From assembly GCF_032190615.1 (NCBI RefSeq), contig NZ_JAVLAT010000003.1:463450-527449 (forward strand): a DNA stretch of 64,000 nt, written 5' to 3'. The position numbers and the translations under genes were made by a program. The notes under the pieces are model-generated. The model had not been told where the DNA came from. It saw only the letters and a list, made by a program, of their open reading frames with translations, and made no database searches. Below are positions 26,460-35,597 of the stretch, in pieces. The DNA is from Brucella pseudogrignonensis. GTDB lineage: Bacteria; Pseudomonadota; Alphaproteobacteria; Rhizobiales; Rhizobiaceae. Position 1 is the first letter of the stretch. The number at the start of each line of letters is the position of its first letter.

Positions 26460-28013
26460 ATGCGAGCCCAGTTTCGACTTTCCGATCTGATCCCTGCCGA
26501 GTTGACCGTGGAGGCTGTACATCAAAGATCCGATGCAATCGTCGTTTCGGCATATGGTCAGTCGCGCGATTGCCGATGCCCCGAATGCGGTACGACCTCC
26601 CGTCGTGTTCATAGTCGCTATCTTCGGATAATTTGCGATCTGCCGTGTGCAGGCCGGAGGATCGAACTGCATCTGACCGTCCGACGCTTCGTCTGTAGTG
26701 CCAACCAATGCCGCCGAAAGATTTTCGCGGAACGTTTCGGTGACAACATAGTCCGACCTCTGGCGCGCCGGACAGCACGCCTGGACAACTTGGTGCACCA
26801 TCTGGCTTTGGCATTGGGTGGTCGCCCAGCGGCACGGTTCGCAAATCGTCTCGGGTTTCCGGTTAGCAACGACACGCTGCTTCGAACCGTTCGCCGGTAT
26901 GATCGGCCGCCTCCACCACCGCCGAGTGTTATCGGCATCGATGACTGGGCGTGGCGTCGCAATCACCAATATGGCACAATCATTTGCGACCTTGAGCGGC
27001 GAAAAACAATCGCCTTGCTCCCCGACCGGGAAGCGGCGACTGCCAAGGCCTGGCTAATCCAGCAGCCGCAGATCGAGATCGTCGCACGCGATCGCGGTGG
27101 CGGCTATGCGCAGGCTACTTCACAAGCCCTGCCACATGCGGATCAAGTCGCCGACCGCTGGCATCTGATGGAAAATGCCAGCCACGCCTTTCTCGACGCC
27201 GTGCGCAAGTCGATGCGACAGGTCCGCATGGCAGTCGGCACAGCAACCGTAAATCCCAAGCTTCTGACTGCTGCCGAGCGGCTACAATACGAGGGATATC
27301 TGCGACGCGAAGAGGCAAACTCTGTCATTCGTGGGCTCGTCGACGAAGGCGTGCCTATCAAGGAAATTGTACGCAGAACCGGACACAGCCGAAAGCTGGT
27401 TCGCAGCGTTGTTCGTGGTCAACGAACCGACATCTTCCGGGTCCGGCACACTTCGCTCGAACCACACCTGCCGTGGCTTGAAGCGCAAAGGGATGCCGGA
27501 TCACGAAACGGCGCTGAACTCTGGCGGCAGCTTCGCTTGGCCGGGTTTGGTGGCGGTCTTCGTGTCGTTACAGAATGGGCGACACGACGAAGGCGAGCCG
27601 AAAAAGCCGAAAACGGGCTCGGCCACGCGCCGGCAGCACGCACCATCGTCCGCCTGATGACACTTGAACGCAACAAATTGACCAAGGCTCAAGCGATGAC
27701 GGTTGCTGCAATCGAGGAGCGATTACCGGACCTTGTCGAGGCTAGAGATATCATCGAGAGCTTTCACAACATGCTGCGCAGCAAGTCCAGGGGTGATCTG
27801 GAAGCATGGCTCGACCGCGCGGCAAGAAGTCTAGTCGCATCATTCGCCAATGGCATTATCCGCGACAGAGCAGCGGTTCAAAACGCAATAATTTCAATAT
27901 GGTCGAACGGCCAGACAGAGGGCCAGATCACGAAACTGAAACTCATCAAGCGTCAGATGTACGGCCGCGGGAAACTCGATTTGCTTGAGGCACGTATTGT
28001 AGGAGCGCCATGA
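26460..28013 (+). CDS. ISL3-family transposase
   Basis: 517 residues, full length. An N-terminal zinc-binding region (CRCPECGTTSRRVHSRYLR, then CDLPC and CSANQCRR) is followed by helix-turn-helix segments and the DDE core starting VIGIDDWAWRRNHQYGTIIC, with VARDRGGGYAQA as second acidic site and EARDIIESFHNML near the third. GAAGGAGAA precedes the ATG. Confidence 0.92.
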   Translation: MRAQFRLSDLIPAELTVEAVHQRSDAIVVSAYGQSRDCRCPECGTTSRRVHSRYLRIICDLPCAGRRIELHLTVRRFVCSANQCRRKIFAERFGDNIVRPLARRTARLDNLVHHLALALGGRPAARFANRLGFPVSNDTLLRTVRRYDRPPPPPPSVIGIDDWAWRRNHQYGTIICDLERRKTIALLPDREAATAKAWLIQQPQIEIVARDRGGGYAQATSQALPHADQVADRWHLMENASHAFLDAVRKSMRQVRMAVGTATVNPKLLTAAERLQYEGYLRREEANSVIRGLVDEGVPIKEIVRRTGHSRKLVRSVVRGQRTDIFRVRHTSLEPHLPWLEAQRDAGSRNGAELWRQLRLAGFGGGLRVVTEWATRRRRAEKAENGLGHAPAARTIVRLMTLERNKLTKAQAMTVAAIEERLPDLVEARDIIESFHNMLRSKSRGDLEAWLDRAARSLVASFANGIIRDRAAVQNAIISIWSNGQTEGQITKLKLIKRQMYGRGKLDLLEARIVGAP

Positions 28014-28076
28014 TGTCATCGAGATTGCGTCAGAGCCCCGTTTGGATGCCGATAACCCCTCAAATGGGGTCCTTCT

Positions 28077-29444
28077 GTGGTTGCCACCCGTTGTGCAAGT
28101 TGTTTCTGAGCCTTTGGACGTGTGATCGAATGCGGTCTTCTGTCAGGCCTTCATTTGCGGCGCTTTCAGAAGCCGCTGGCCGGGATGGTGATCAGCGGAT
28201 CAGGTCCAAATCTTATTCCCGAGCTATGACGCTCGAAGGACTCCCACTGGTTTTCTTGATCCGGATCGTTCGATCTTGCGCCCATTCAGGTCATCGACTT
28301 CTCACACCTCCTTGCCAACGTTGGTGATAGCAGCCTTCATGCCGCCGTCGTCAACGTCGGATTTCGATAATCTTCCTGCCGCATCAACATCGCCCAAATC
28401 ATGCGTGCCATCTTGTTCGCCAGCGCGATCGCCACCAGCATTCGGGGCTTTCGCCCAAGCATACGCATCATCCAGGGATCCGCTGATGCTTCCTTGCGGC
28501 TCGCCCAATTCACACGCGCCATCGCGCCGATGATCAGCAGCCTGCGAATGTCCGCTTGCCCGGCCTTTGAGACCTTGCCCAACCGCTCCTTGCCTCCGGA
28601 TGAGAACTGCCTCGGGACAAGGCCGAGCCAGGCTGCAATTTCACGGCCCGACTTGAAACTTTCCATTGCCGGCGCAAAAGCCTCGACAGCCACGGCTGTC
28701 ATAGGCCCGATGCCAGGCATTGTCTGAAGACGCCGCGCCACATCGGTCTGCTTGGCAAGTGAGGCCAATTTCTGCGTCTTGCTATCGATCTTGGCGGTCA
28801 TTTCACCGATCTGGGCCAGCAGATCAAGGCCTTCCTCGCGCACCAGATCGGGCAAATTATTGGCCACGTCGTTCAGCGCCGCTTCCAGCCGCTTGATATG
28901 TCCGATGCCCACAGGAACGACATGGCCATATTCATAGAGCATTGCGCGCAGGGCATTCACCAACTCCGTGCGTTGGTGGACAATGCGCTCTCTTGCCCGG
29001 AACAGAATAGCGCGCGCTTGCTGATCGGGAGTTTTGGGTTCGACAAACCGCATTTCCGGCTGACGCGCCGCGATGACAATGGCCTCTGCGTCGGCGGCGT
29101 CATTCTTCTGGCGCTTCACGAATGGTCGCACATATTGCGGCGCGATCAGCTTGACTTCGTGGCCCAGCGCCGCCATCTCCCGCGCCCAATGGTGGGCGCT
29201 GCCACATGCCTCCATGACGACAATGCAAGCGGGCTGGCTTCCCATAAAACGCAGAAACTGACCGCGCGACAATTTCCTGCGGAACCGCACTTCGCCCGTC
29301 AGCGACGCGCCGTGAAGCTGGAAAACATTTTTTGCCAGATCAACCCCGATCATTGTATACTTCATTGCCATCCTCTCCGCTACATGATCTCCAACGATCA
29401 CACTCTGGCACATTGCGATGCCGTCTGGGGAGGGCGGCAACCAC
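28077..29444 (-). mobile_element. Third IS110-family element (IS1111 group)
   Basis: Subterminal inverted repeats GTGGTTGCCACCC (28077-28089) and GGGCGGCAACCAC (29432-29444), 12 of 13 matching. About 250 bp of non-coding DNA lies 3' of the gene (28090-28336). Its right end adjoins the S41 peptidase remnant. Confidence 0.78.
28337..29365 (-). CDS. IS110-family (IS1111 group) DEDD transposase
   Basis: 342 residues from the ATG at 29365, preceded by GGAGAGG six bases upstream; the open frame extends 28 codons further. Motifs GVDLAKNVFQLHG, VMEACGSAHHWA, QKNDAADAEAI, MPGIGPMTAVAVEA and PRQFSSGGKERLGKVSKAGQ are present. Clearly different from the other IS110 proteins of the window; intact. Confidence 0.9.
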   Translation of the reverse strand: MKYTMIGVDLAKNVFQLHGASLTGEVRFRRKLSRGQFLRFMGSQPACIVVMEACGSAHHWAREMAALGHEVKLIAPQYVRPFVKRQKNDAADAEAIVIAARQPEMRFVEPKTPDQQARAILFRARERIVHQRTELVNALRAMLYEYGHVVPVGIGHIKRLEAALNDVANNLPDLVREEGLDLLAQIGEMTAKIDSKTQKLASLAKQTDVARRLQTMPGIGPMTAVAVEAFAPAMESFKSGREIAAWLGLVPRQFSSGGKERLGKVSKAGQADIRRLLIIGAMARVNWASRKEASADPWMMRMLGRKPRMLVAIALANKMARMIWAMLMRQEDYRNPTLTTAA

Positions 29445-29456
29445 CCCATCTTATTC

Positions 29457-29918
29457 CATGCTTAATGACAACCTGAAATTTTGGCTCAACGCCATTGAGA
29501 CGCAGATACTTGCGGATGGCCAAGCGCTGTATTGGTCGATAGTTTTAGCTACTCTGACGGATCCATTTTCCCGCAAGCTTATCAGGATCAGAAAATCGGT
29601 CAGCTTGTGGGTGATGTCGTTCTTAATACCGGCACATCTGTCACTAAAGTTGACAGGGATGTTCTTCCGGGTTTGCAATATAGTTTCCCGGTCCTGCCTT
29701 ATCGTCATGTTGATGGTCGCAAATACGAGAACGAGATTATTACGCCTGATATTATTGTTCCATTTGATCCGAACAGGTTCAGTATGGATGCCGATCCGCA
29801 ATTGGAAGCAGCTGTTGCTTCGTTGATGCAACAAATCGGTGTTGATAGCGATTGTCGCGGCGAACCGAAGGAAGGTCGTCCTGATGATATCAAAGTAAAA
29901 TCGAGCAGGAAAAAATGA
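29457..29918 (+). pseudogene. S41-family C-terminal processing peptidase, 3' remnant with frameshift
   Basis: First frame: LNDNLKFWLNAIETQILADG. After loss of about one base near 29520 the sequence resumes in another frame as SAVLVDSFSYSDGSIFPQAY, then QKIGQLVGD and TPDIIVPFDPNRFSMDADPQ. The SYSDG serine region is the catalytic part of tricorn/S41 peptidases. The N-terminal portion (PDZ domain and more) is gone at the IS110 end. Confidence 0.7.
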
Positions 29919-30026
29919 TGTGAAAGCTGCAAGACGATTTCGGATCAACTGCATTGCTTTCACTCAAACAACAATTCACAGCGCTTGCAGCATCGTTGCG
30001 GTTCAGTATGAACTCGGAGCGCTATC

Positions 30027-30994
30027 TCAAGATCCGGTCGTCTTGGCGTAATGGTTTGCGTTTGTTCCGACAGATCCCTGTAGCAGACCGATTAAACCAC
30101 CCAAAGCCGTTGCAGATGACACAAGGCCACGCCCACCCGAGAAGAGGATGGCGCATAGTGCTCCCAAAAATTTGAGCCCACGACTGGTCAATTTCAATGG
30201 AAGCCCTCTCAGGGTCTTCTGTGGGTTCTCTCTGTAACGCGCCGCGAATTCAGTAATGTTATGATCACGGTTGCGGCGGAAATGATAAGATAGTGTCAGC
30301 CGGGTTGTCGGCACTGCTTCGTAGACGATCGCATCGCAGGCCCAGCCAGTTTTAGCGCCAAGGCTCTTGGCCTTTGCCCACAAGTGCCAATCTTCTCCGC
30401 CCGACAGATTATACCTTTGATCGAAACTAAGGCCAGTCTCTCTGAAGAAACTCAAACGCCCCATCCAGCTTCCAGTTGCAATCTTGATCTTATGCCCTTG
30501 TCCCGAACTTGACTTCGATTTGCATTTCCGCTCCGACTTCAGGCTGCTGTGTTTTAGCCCCGACCACACCACTTTTTGCATAAGCGTGAGGTCGGGTTCA
30601 AATGGGAAAGGCCACACAGGAGAACCAATGATATCCAGATCCAAGCGGTCACGCTCCGCAGTAATTTGACCAGCCAGTCTTTTTCGACCCATTCATCATC
30701 ATCGACAAAGACCAGAAAGTCATAGCCTTTTTCGGCAGCATAGTTCAGCGCGGCATTCCTCACTGCGGAAATGCCGGGTGTTCCTTCGTTGAAATATGCA
30801 ACTTCGGTGCCTGAAACGTCGTTGCGGAATGTATCAATAACCTCGTTTAATGAAGGCTGACCGTTGTTCTCAACGATCAGGAAAGAAACATCATCAGAAG
30901 ACGGGTGGGTTATTTCACTCAACGACGTAAGCAAATTAGCGAGCATCTTCGGTCTGTCGCGCGTAACCACGGAAATACAGATATGGCGTTTCAA
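30027..30994 (-). pseudogene. GT2-family glycosyltransferase with a one-base frameshift
   Basis: The 5' frame begins MKRHICISVVTRDRPKMLAN and carries the nucleotide-sugar motif VFVDDDEWVEKDWLVK. At 30665-30667 a run of A on the coding strand is one base short; the other frame continues ITAERDRLDLDIIGSPVWPF, GGEDWHLWAKA and a C-terminal hydrophobic stretch (GLKFLGALCAILFSGGRGL). Together they make one GT-A glycosyltransferase of about 320 residues. Dead as read. Confidence 0.8.
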
Positions 30995-31173
30995 TTTTGC
31001 CCCCGCCCTTCAAATGAGGAAATTATCCGAAGACAGAATGGACCAAAGGCATCAAAATTAGCTATCACTGAAACTTGGTATTTTGGCTATTTTCGAGCAA
31101 AAATAATACCTTAAACGGGAAGCTTGCTATCTGCAGGGTGATGTTACATTGATAAATAGTTTGGTGTGAACGC

Positions 31174-31440
31174 TCATTCTTTAAAGAGTACGCTTTGATC
31201 AAAAAGATAACGATGAGAAAGTGGTAAGCTTGCAGCGCCCACCGCTTTGCCATGAATGCCGACTGTTCCTTCAACAATCTCCGGAGCAGCAATCCCTCTC
31301 AGGTCGATGCGTTTAAGCTCAAGCTTCGTCGCTTCAACGATCTTATGTCGGATGTTTTCTGGTAGCCACCCATCAATAATGGCTGCAGGAAAATCAATTA
31401 CCGCAGCGGCTGCGACGGCAGCATGAGCCAGACCTTGTGC
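31174..31440 (-). pseudogene. ROK-family regulator/kinase, C-terminal fragment
   Basis: Minus-strand translation reads GLAHAAVAAAAVIDFPAAII, then DGWLPENIRHKIVEATKLEL, GKAVGAASLPLSHRYLFDQ and a stop at 31176-31174. This is the C-terminal lobe of ROK proteins (NagC/XylR type). The N-terminal part is lost at the IS6 element boundary at 31441. Confidence 0.7.
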
Positions 31441-32256
31441 GGTTGTGTCGCAAATTTTCCATCAGGTTAAAAGCAGCCTGATCTTCAGACGCAATTATGC
31501 TGCGAGCTCCGCAAAGACCTCGAATGGCGAGCGGTTGTCATTGGCAAATTGGTTCTTGCGGATCATATGTGCCACTTCGATGCCCGCGATTGTCGCTGAG
31601 GCCGAATGAAATGCCTTGAAGCCCAACATGTGTTTGGTAATTCGCTTGATAAACCGGTGATCCTGCTCAAGGATGTTGTTGAGATATTTAACCTGCAGGA
31701 TTTCAATCATCTTGCTGTGACCAGTGATTTTCAGGATTGTGTTTACAGCTTGTGCTCCGGCCAGATTGGCTCCACTTTTATCAATGACAATTTTGTCTGG
31801 AACACCGTTGGCTGCGATGGCTTTCTTGAAGAAACGCCGTGCAGCACCGAGATTTCGGCGTTCGGCGAGCATGAAATCAAGTGTTTGGCCATCTCGGTCA
31901 ACGGCTCGGTACAAATAGGTCCATTGACCACGAACCTTGATATAGGTCTCGTCAACACGCCATGAACGGGCCGTGGGCCGCTTACGCGATTGCGCCTGGG
32001 CAGCGATCAGCGGTGAGTACCGGACAACCCATCGGTTCAAGGTCGCATGATCCACAGCAATGCCGCGTTCTGCGAGAATTTCCTGAAGGTCACGATAGGA
32101 AACCGGGTAACGCACGTAAAAGAAGACTGCATGCAGGATGACACTTTTAGGAAAATGAGCCCCTTTGAAATCGATTGCCATACCCTGTCACCTCACTCAA
32201 TTATGCGCTCCGAAGGGACAGTAGCGCAGCAGAAGTGAAAATTTCGCGACAGAACC
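31441..32256 (-). mobile_element. IS6-family element of a second type
   Basis: 816 bp with terminal repeats GGTTGTGTCGCAAATTTT on the left and, read inward from the right, GGTTCTGTCGCGAAATTTT. Different from the GGCAC-ended IS6 copies of the window. Flanking octamers CCTTGTGC and GTTTCTAT do not match. Confidence 0.85.
31495..32181 (-). CDS. IS6-family DDE transposase (second type)
   Basis: 228 residues, intact: MAIDFKGAHFPKSVILHAVF, catalytic acids in WRVDETYIKVRGQW, VIDKSGANLAG and NILEQDHRFIKR. About 30 percent like the other IS6 transposases in the window by eye. Confidence 0.92.
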   Translation of the reverse strand: MAIDFKGAHFPKSVILHAVFFYVRYPVSYRDLQEILAERGIAVDHATLNRWVVRYSPLIAAQAQSRKRPTARSWRVDETYIKVRGQWTYLYRAVDRDGQTLDFMLAERRNLGAARRFFKKAIAANGVPDKIVIDKSGANLAGAQAVNTILKITGHSKMIEILQVKYLNNILEQDHRFIKRITKHMLGFKAFHSASATIAGIEVAHMIRKNQFANDNRSPFEVFAELAA

Positions 32257-32288
32257 GTTTCTATTACCCCTAAAAAAAGAGATCTTTT

Positions 32289-32822
32289 ATGTTCAAAAAA
32301 ATCGCAGTTACACTCATCGCAACGCTAGCAACTACAGACGTAGCTCAAGCAGAAACAAAGATTAAATTTCTCCCACTTACCAAAATTGATACGGATTCGC
32401 AAACATACTTAAAAGGACTTACAGATAGCTACCCATACATAAAAGTCGATCCTAAAAAAAATGAGCCAATGCAGTTCTTCTTTAGTATTTTTTAGAAGCA
32501 GAACAGGGTGAAAAAATGGACGCTTGCAGTCCACAACGGAAATGGACTTTGCGATAATCTGTCCGATACGCACATAATATGTCAAGCTAACTTAACCTAT
32601 CAAAATGCGAACAATGGAGGCTTTATTTATCACACAATTCCTAATGTTTGCATATCTACAGGTGATAACGCACACATTGCGGACGGAACTATATTAAAAG
32701 CCATTGACACCGGCGGCGAGCTAGACGTTGAAATCATGCAAAACGAAGAAATAAAGAATTCAAGAGATTGCATCAAAGGCTTTACCTATAATTTTGATAC
32801 CGGATCACTTAAATATCAATAA
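32289..32822 (+). pseudogene. Secreted protein gene with one internal amber codon
   Basis: A frame starts at ATG 32289 with a signal peptide (MFKKIAVTLIATLATTDVAQ AE). It meets TAG at 32493-32495 after QFFFSIF, and the same frame goes on as KQNRVKKWTLAVHNGNGLCD to TAA at 32822. Whole length would be 177 codons. The second half has four cysteines, fitting an exported protein. The simplest view is a recent nonsense mutation; reinitiation at the GTG at 32508 would make a cytoplasmic fragment. No family recognised. Confidence 0.6.
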
Positions 32823-32912
32823 ATCAGAAAGCTAAGTTATTACATTACAGTCTAATCTACCCCTTTATTAATTGTATAATTATAATACTATTGCCACATT
32901 TTAATTGTCAGA

Positions 32913-32929
32913 TTATATAATTTATATAA
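32913..32929. promoter_or_regulatory. Operator-like inverted repeat upstream of mazE
   Basis: TTATATAA (32913-32920), one T, TTATATAA (32922-32929). Both arms are themselves palindromic. Located 31 bp before the antitoxin start codon, where autoregulatory binding is expected. Confidence 0.55.
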
Positions 32930-32959
32930 CAAAATGAATCACATAACGAGGACATCCAT

Positions 32960-33214
32960 ATGTATAAAACGAGTGTAAGAAAAGTTGGCGGATCAGTTAT
33001 GGTCGCGATCCCTCCTTTTGTGCTGGATCAGAGCGGGATCGTGCCTGGCCAAAAATGCGGCATCGAATTTAAGGAAGGCCGTATTCAAATAATGGCAGAT
33101 CCACTTCCTGAGTATCGACTCGAAGAATTGATGGCAAATTCAGAGTTTCCTGAAATTGATGATCTTGGAGACGAAGAATTAAAATACATCAATGCAACTG
33201 TTGTTGGGGGTTGA
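32960..33214 (+). CDS. mazE: MazE-like antitoxin (AbrB/SpoVT fold)
   Basis: 84 residues. The N-terminal swapped-hairpin DNA-binding domain reads TSVRKVGGSVMVAIPPFVLD (4-23), with the acidic C-terminal tail PEIDDLGDEELKY that wraps the toxin. GAGGACATCC before the ATG. It lies two bases before the toxin start and would neutralise it and repress the operon. Confidence 0.85.
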   Translation: MYKTSVRKVGGSVMVAIPPFVLDQSGIVPGQKCGIEFKEGRIQIMADPLPEYRLEELMANSEFPEIDDLGDEELKYINATVVGG

Positions 33215-33216
33215 TC

Positions 33217-33540
33217 GTGGCAAAAGTAAAACGCGGTGATGTATATCTAATTCATTATTTAAATAATGACAACAAACACACTATATCTGAGGTTGTTGTT
33301 GTTTCTCCATATGCTTATAATAGCGTGGCTGGATTGGCCATTGTTGTTCCTGTCATTCAACAAAAGTTTGAAAAGAATGCTTTCGCGGTTGAGCTTGAGA
33401 ATACAATAACGGGTGGCTTTGTGAGATCAGACATGCCGCGCGTTATGAATGTTAAAGAATTTAGAGGCGAGTTTATCGAGAAGCTTCCGGATGACACTGT
33501 CAATGAAATCTTAGCGAGAACAGTAACCCTCTTTAAATAA
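33217..33540 (+). CDS. mazF: MazF/PemK-like mRNA interferase toxin
   Basis: 107 residues from a GTG at 33217 that follows the antitoxin stop by two bases; a TTG at 33211 overlapping the stop is also possible. Family marks: KRGDVYLIHYL at the start, VVVVSPYAYN, PVIQQ, and the C-terminal EFIEKLPDDTVNEILAR. PemK/MazF toxins cleave mRNA at short motifs. A terminator follows immediately. Confidence 0.85.
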   Translation: MAKVKRGDVYLIHYLNNDNKHTISEVVVVSPYAYNSVAGLAIVVPVIQQKFEKNAFAVELENTITGGFVRSDMPRVMNVKEFRGEFIEKLPDDTVNEILARTVTLFK

Positions 33541-33546
33541 GATAAG

Positions 33547-33570
33547 CCCCGGTTTTGCCGGGGTTTTTTT
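33547..33570 (+). terminator. Rho-independent terminator after mazEF
   Basis: CCCCGG - TTTTG - CCGGGG stem-loop followed by seven T. Confidence 0.92.
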
Positions 33571-33626
33571 GTCGTTTATTTGTAAAAACATGTGTAAATC
33601 AGATGCAGGCAAAAAAGGGGTTTGGA

Positions 33627-34355
33627 ATGAAAATCAGAATTATAGCATCAGTTATTATCAGTGCTTCACTTCTCTCAAGCGGAGCAATCGCGCAACGTAC
33701 ACCATCTGTGACATTTGGTTTTGGTGAAGTTATTGAGCCAAAAAAGCATGATGTCGATTATGATATTATTGGCATCAAAATTGGTATGACACCAGCTGAA
33801 GTCAAAGAAAAATTGAAGGAACTTTACGCCGAGAGCAGCATAGAAGAAATAAAGGTTCATTTTGGCAATCAAGAAATTCAATCAGAGCCTTTCATTGATG
33901 AGATTTCCGCTGACACTTATCAGGAAGGGCGCACGAAAGTTTACTTCACAACACCTAAGCTTGGAAACAGGGTAAAATATGTTGAAAGGCATATAGTTTT
34001 TAACCCGGAGAAACCGCGACCAGACGTTAGTCACTTGAATAAAATTACAGCTGAAAAATATGGTATCGTTGAAGACAGTGTCGAAGGTCAGTACAACTTA
34101 GGTCAATTTTGGAGCAGCAACAATTGTAAAGCGGAAAAGAGCAGCTCAGAAATTAGACTACCCGAAGATAATTGTGATGCAGCTGTCGCTTCCAATATTT
34201 ATTTTCATTCAGGCAACAAAAACGATAAGGCAACATTCCTTAATTTGAAAATGAGAGATGTTGCTAACAGTAAATTAGATAATGATGAGAAACAGAAATT
34301 GTTCGAAAACGAGCTGAATAAGCACAGGCAAAACCAAGGCGACACCAAGTTTTAA
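33627..34355 (+). CDS. Secreted hypothetical protein
   Basis: 242 residues from the ATG at 33627 (AAAGGGG upstream), which begins a signal peptide MKIRIIASVIISASLLSSGA IA. The mature protein is hydrophilic with IGIKIGMTPAEVKEKLKELY near 45-65, a pattern seen in periplasmic proteins with a helix-capped beta-sheet, and two cysteines near 175-200 that may pair. No family recognised. Bounded by terminators on both sides, so it is a single-gene unit. Confidence 0.65.
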   Translation: MKIRIIASVIISASLLSSGAIAQRTPSVTFGFGEVIEPKKHDVDYDIIGIKIGMTPAEVKEKLKELYAESSIEEIKVHFGNQEIQSEPFIDEISADTYQEGRTKVYFTTPKLGNRVKYVERHIVFNPEKPRPDVSHLNKITAEKYGIVEDSVEGQYNLGQFWSSNNCKAEKSSSEIRLPEDNCDAAVASNIYFHSGNKNDKATFLNLKMRDVANSKLDNDEKQKLFENELNKHRQNQGDTKF

Positions 34356-34361
34356 ATGATT

Positions 34362-34387
34362 AAAACCCCGGTTTTCCGGGGTTTTTT
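34362..34387 (+). terminator. Rho-independent terminator
   Basis: AACCCCGG - TTTT - CCGGGGTT stem-loop followed by T run, 10 bp after the secreted protein gene. Confidence 0.92.
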
Positions 34388-34430
34388 ATATCTGCGTGCA
34401 GAAAAGTTACCAAAAACAGGAGCGGCCATA

Positions 34431-34589
34431 ATGGATGAGCAATGCGAAATAACAGAGCGTCTGCGCAAGATTAGGACAGCGCGCGGGATCGGCAAAAAAG
34501 AACAAGACGAAATACTCGCGATTACCCAGCGAAAAGCGAAGGAAGGCATTCAATTTGACGTAGGTCACTTTGCTAAACGTGATGCTTGA
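34431..34589 (+). CDS. Small hypothetical protein upstream of the HigBA-like pair
   Basis: 52 residues from the ATG at 34431 behind AGGAGCGG; starts MDEQCEITERLRKIRTARGI. Charged and helical; no family recognised. Separated from the next genes by a perfect palindrome. Confidence 0.5.
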   Translation: MDEQCEITERLRKIRTARGIGKKEQDEILAITQRKAKEGIQFDVGHFAKRDA

Positions 34590-34594
34590 AATAA

Positions 34595-34612
34595 TGTAGT
34601 TTTAAAACTACA
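34595..34612. promoter_or_regulatory. Perfect 18-bp palindrome, probable toxin-antitoxin operator
   Basis: TGTAGTTTTAAAACTACA at 34595-34612 ends 8 bp before the toxin start codon. Autoregulation by an Xre-type antitoxin at such a site is usual. Confidence 0.7.
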
Positions 34613-34620
34613 GGTGTGAT

Positions 34621-34929
34621 ATGGTCATAGAGATTAAACAAACACTAGTTTTCCAAAAATGGGAAACAGGGCTGCGTGACAAACGAGCAAGAACCATCAT
34701 TGCCACGCGTTTAATGCGCTTGGCAGAAGGTTTGCCGGGAGACGTGGAGCCGGTAGGTGAGGGCATAAGCGAACTGCGCATTCACCATGGCCCTGGCTAT
34801 CGCATTTATTTTCAGAAGCGCGGCAACGTATTGATCGTGCTTTTATGTGGTGGAGATAAAAGCTCACAAAAGCGCGATATTGCTAAAGCAAAATTGCTAG
34901 CATCGGAGTGGACTGAAGACAATGGCTGA
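34621..34929 (+). CDS. RelE/ParE-superfamily toxin (HigB-like, addiction module killer type)
   Basis: 102 residues. FQKWETGLRDKRARTIIATR and GISELRIHHGPGYRIYFQKR match the killer-protein family of RelE-like folds, with the basic C-terminal KSSQKRDIAKAK. Toxin precedes antitoxin, as in higBA. RelE-like toxins cleave mRNA on ribosomes. It overlaps the antitoxin gene by 8 bp. Confidence 0.88.
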   Translation: MVIEIKQTLVFQKWETGLRDKRARTIIATRLMRLAEGLPGDVEPVGEGISELRIHHGPGYRIYFQKRGNVLIVLLCGGDKSSQKRDIAKAKLLASEWTEDNG

Positions 34930-35212
34930 AAAAATAACAACATACGATCCAGCCGCAGCGCTGACTGACGACGAAGAAATTGCTTTCTTCATGGCGGATG
35001 CATTTGAGACCGGCGATGCAGCTTATATCGCAAAGGCGCTTGGCGTCGTGGCGCGAGCGAAGGGCATGTCTGAAATTGCAGAGAAAACGGGCCTCTCGCG
35101 TGAGCAGCTTTACAGATCTTTCAGCGAACGTGGCAATCCGACGCTCAAGACAACTCTCGCTGTTATGCGTGCACTTGGCGTGGATCTAACTGCAAAGCCA
35201 CATGCTGTGTAA
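34922..35212 (+). CDS. Xre-type antitoxin (HigA-like addiction module antidote)
   Basis: 96 residues. An N-terminal arm binds the toxin (YDPAAALTDDEEIAFFMADA), followed by a helix-turn-helix: MSEIAEKTGLSREQLYRSFS ... NPTLKTTLAVMRALGVDL. It pairs with the preceding toxin, and translation is coupled through the 8-bp overlap. Confidence 0.9.
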   Translation: MAEKITTYDPAAALTDDEEIAFFMADAFETGDAAYIAKALGVVARAKGMSEIAEKTGLSREQLYRSFSERGNPTLKTTLAVMRALGVDLTAKPHAV

Positions 35213-35231
35213 GTCTTAATTGGGTTGGAAA

Positions 35232-35597
35232 ATGAAAATATACGGCGAAGATTCTAAACTAAAGAAGCTCATATTAACAATCACTGAGTTCTTGTTTATG
35301 GCTTACTGCTATGTAGCCATGATCGCGGTTATGATTGGCTTTGTTGCACTAGTCGTTCAGATATTTAATTATCTCCAACATGGCATGTGGTCTTTTTATT
35401 CTCCAATTGATTTTCTTTCGATTAAGAAACTCAATTTTTCATGGGCTCAGCAGCCCGAAACTATGCTGGGGACGCATAAAATATTGCTCAACACTGATAT
35501 GTGGATGTTACTCCCTGCCGGTATAGTCTCATTGATTACAATCGTAATAGCGCTCAGACTTCTAAGAAGAATTTTATTGGCTAATCTATATCGCTAA
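35232..35597 (+). CDS. Hypothetical membrane protein with two or three spans
   Basis: 121 residues from the ATG at 35232. Hydrophobic segments at about 15-45 (LILTITEFLFMAYCYVAMIA onward) and 93-115 (LLPAGIVSLITIVIALRLL). No family recognised. Starts 20 bp after the antitoxin gene and may share its transcript. Confidence 0.5.
   Translation: MKIYGEDSKLKKLILTITEFLFMAYCYVAMIAVMIGFVALVVQIFNYLQHGMWSFYSPIDFLSIKKLNFSWAQQPETMLGTHKILLNTDMWMLLPAGIVSLITIVIALRLLRRILLANLYR

Larger units (their letters stand above)
25014..28039 (+). mobile_element. ISL3-family element split by an IS110 element in its left terminal repeat
   Basis: The right terminal repeat, read inward from 28039, is GGGGCTCTGACGCAAT then CTCGATGACATC. 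On the left the outer part GGGGGTCTGACTCAT lies at 25015-25029 and the inner part CTCGATGATG at 26408-26417, with an entire IS110 element between them. So the ISL3 terminal repeat was the insertion site of that element. Without the IS110 the ISL3 element would be about 1.65 kb. Confidence 0.75.

Noticed and set aside
29332..29456. Upstream extension of the S41 peptidase frame
   Set aside because: These codons are inside the IS110 end, so they are not part of the peptidase.
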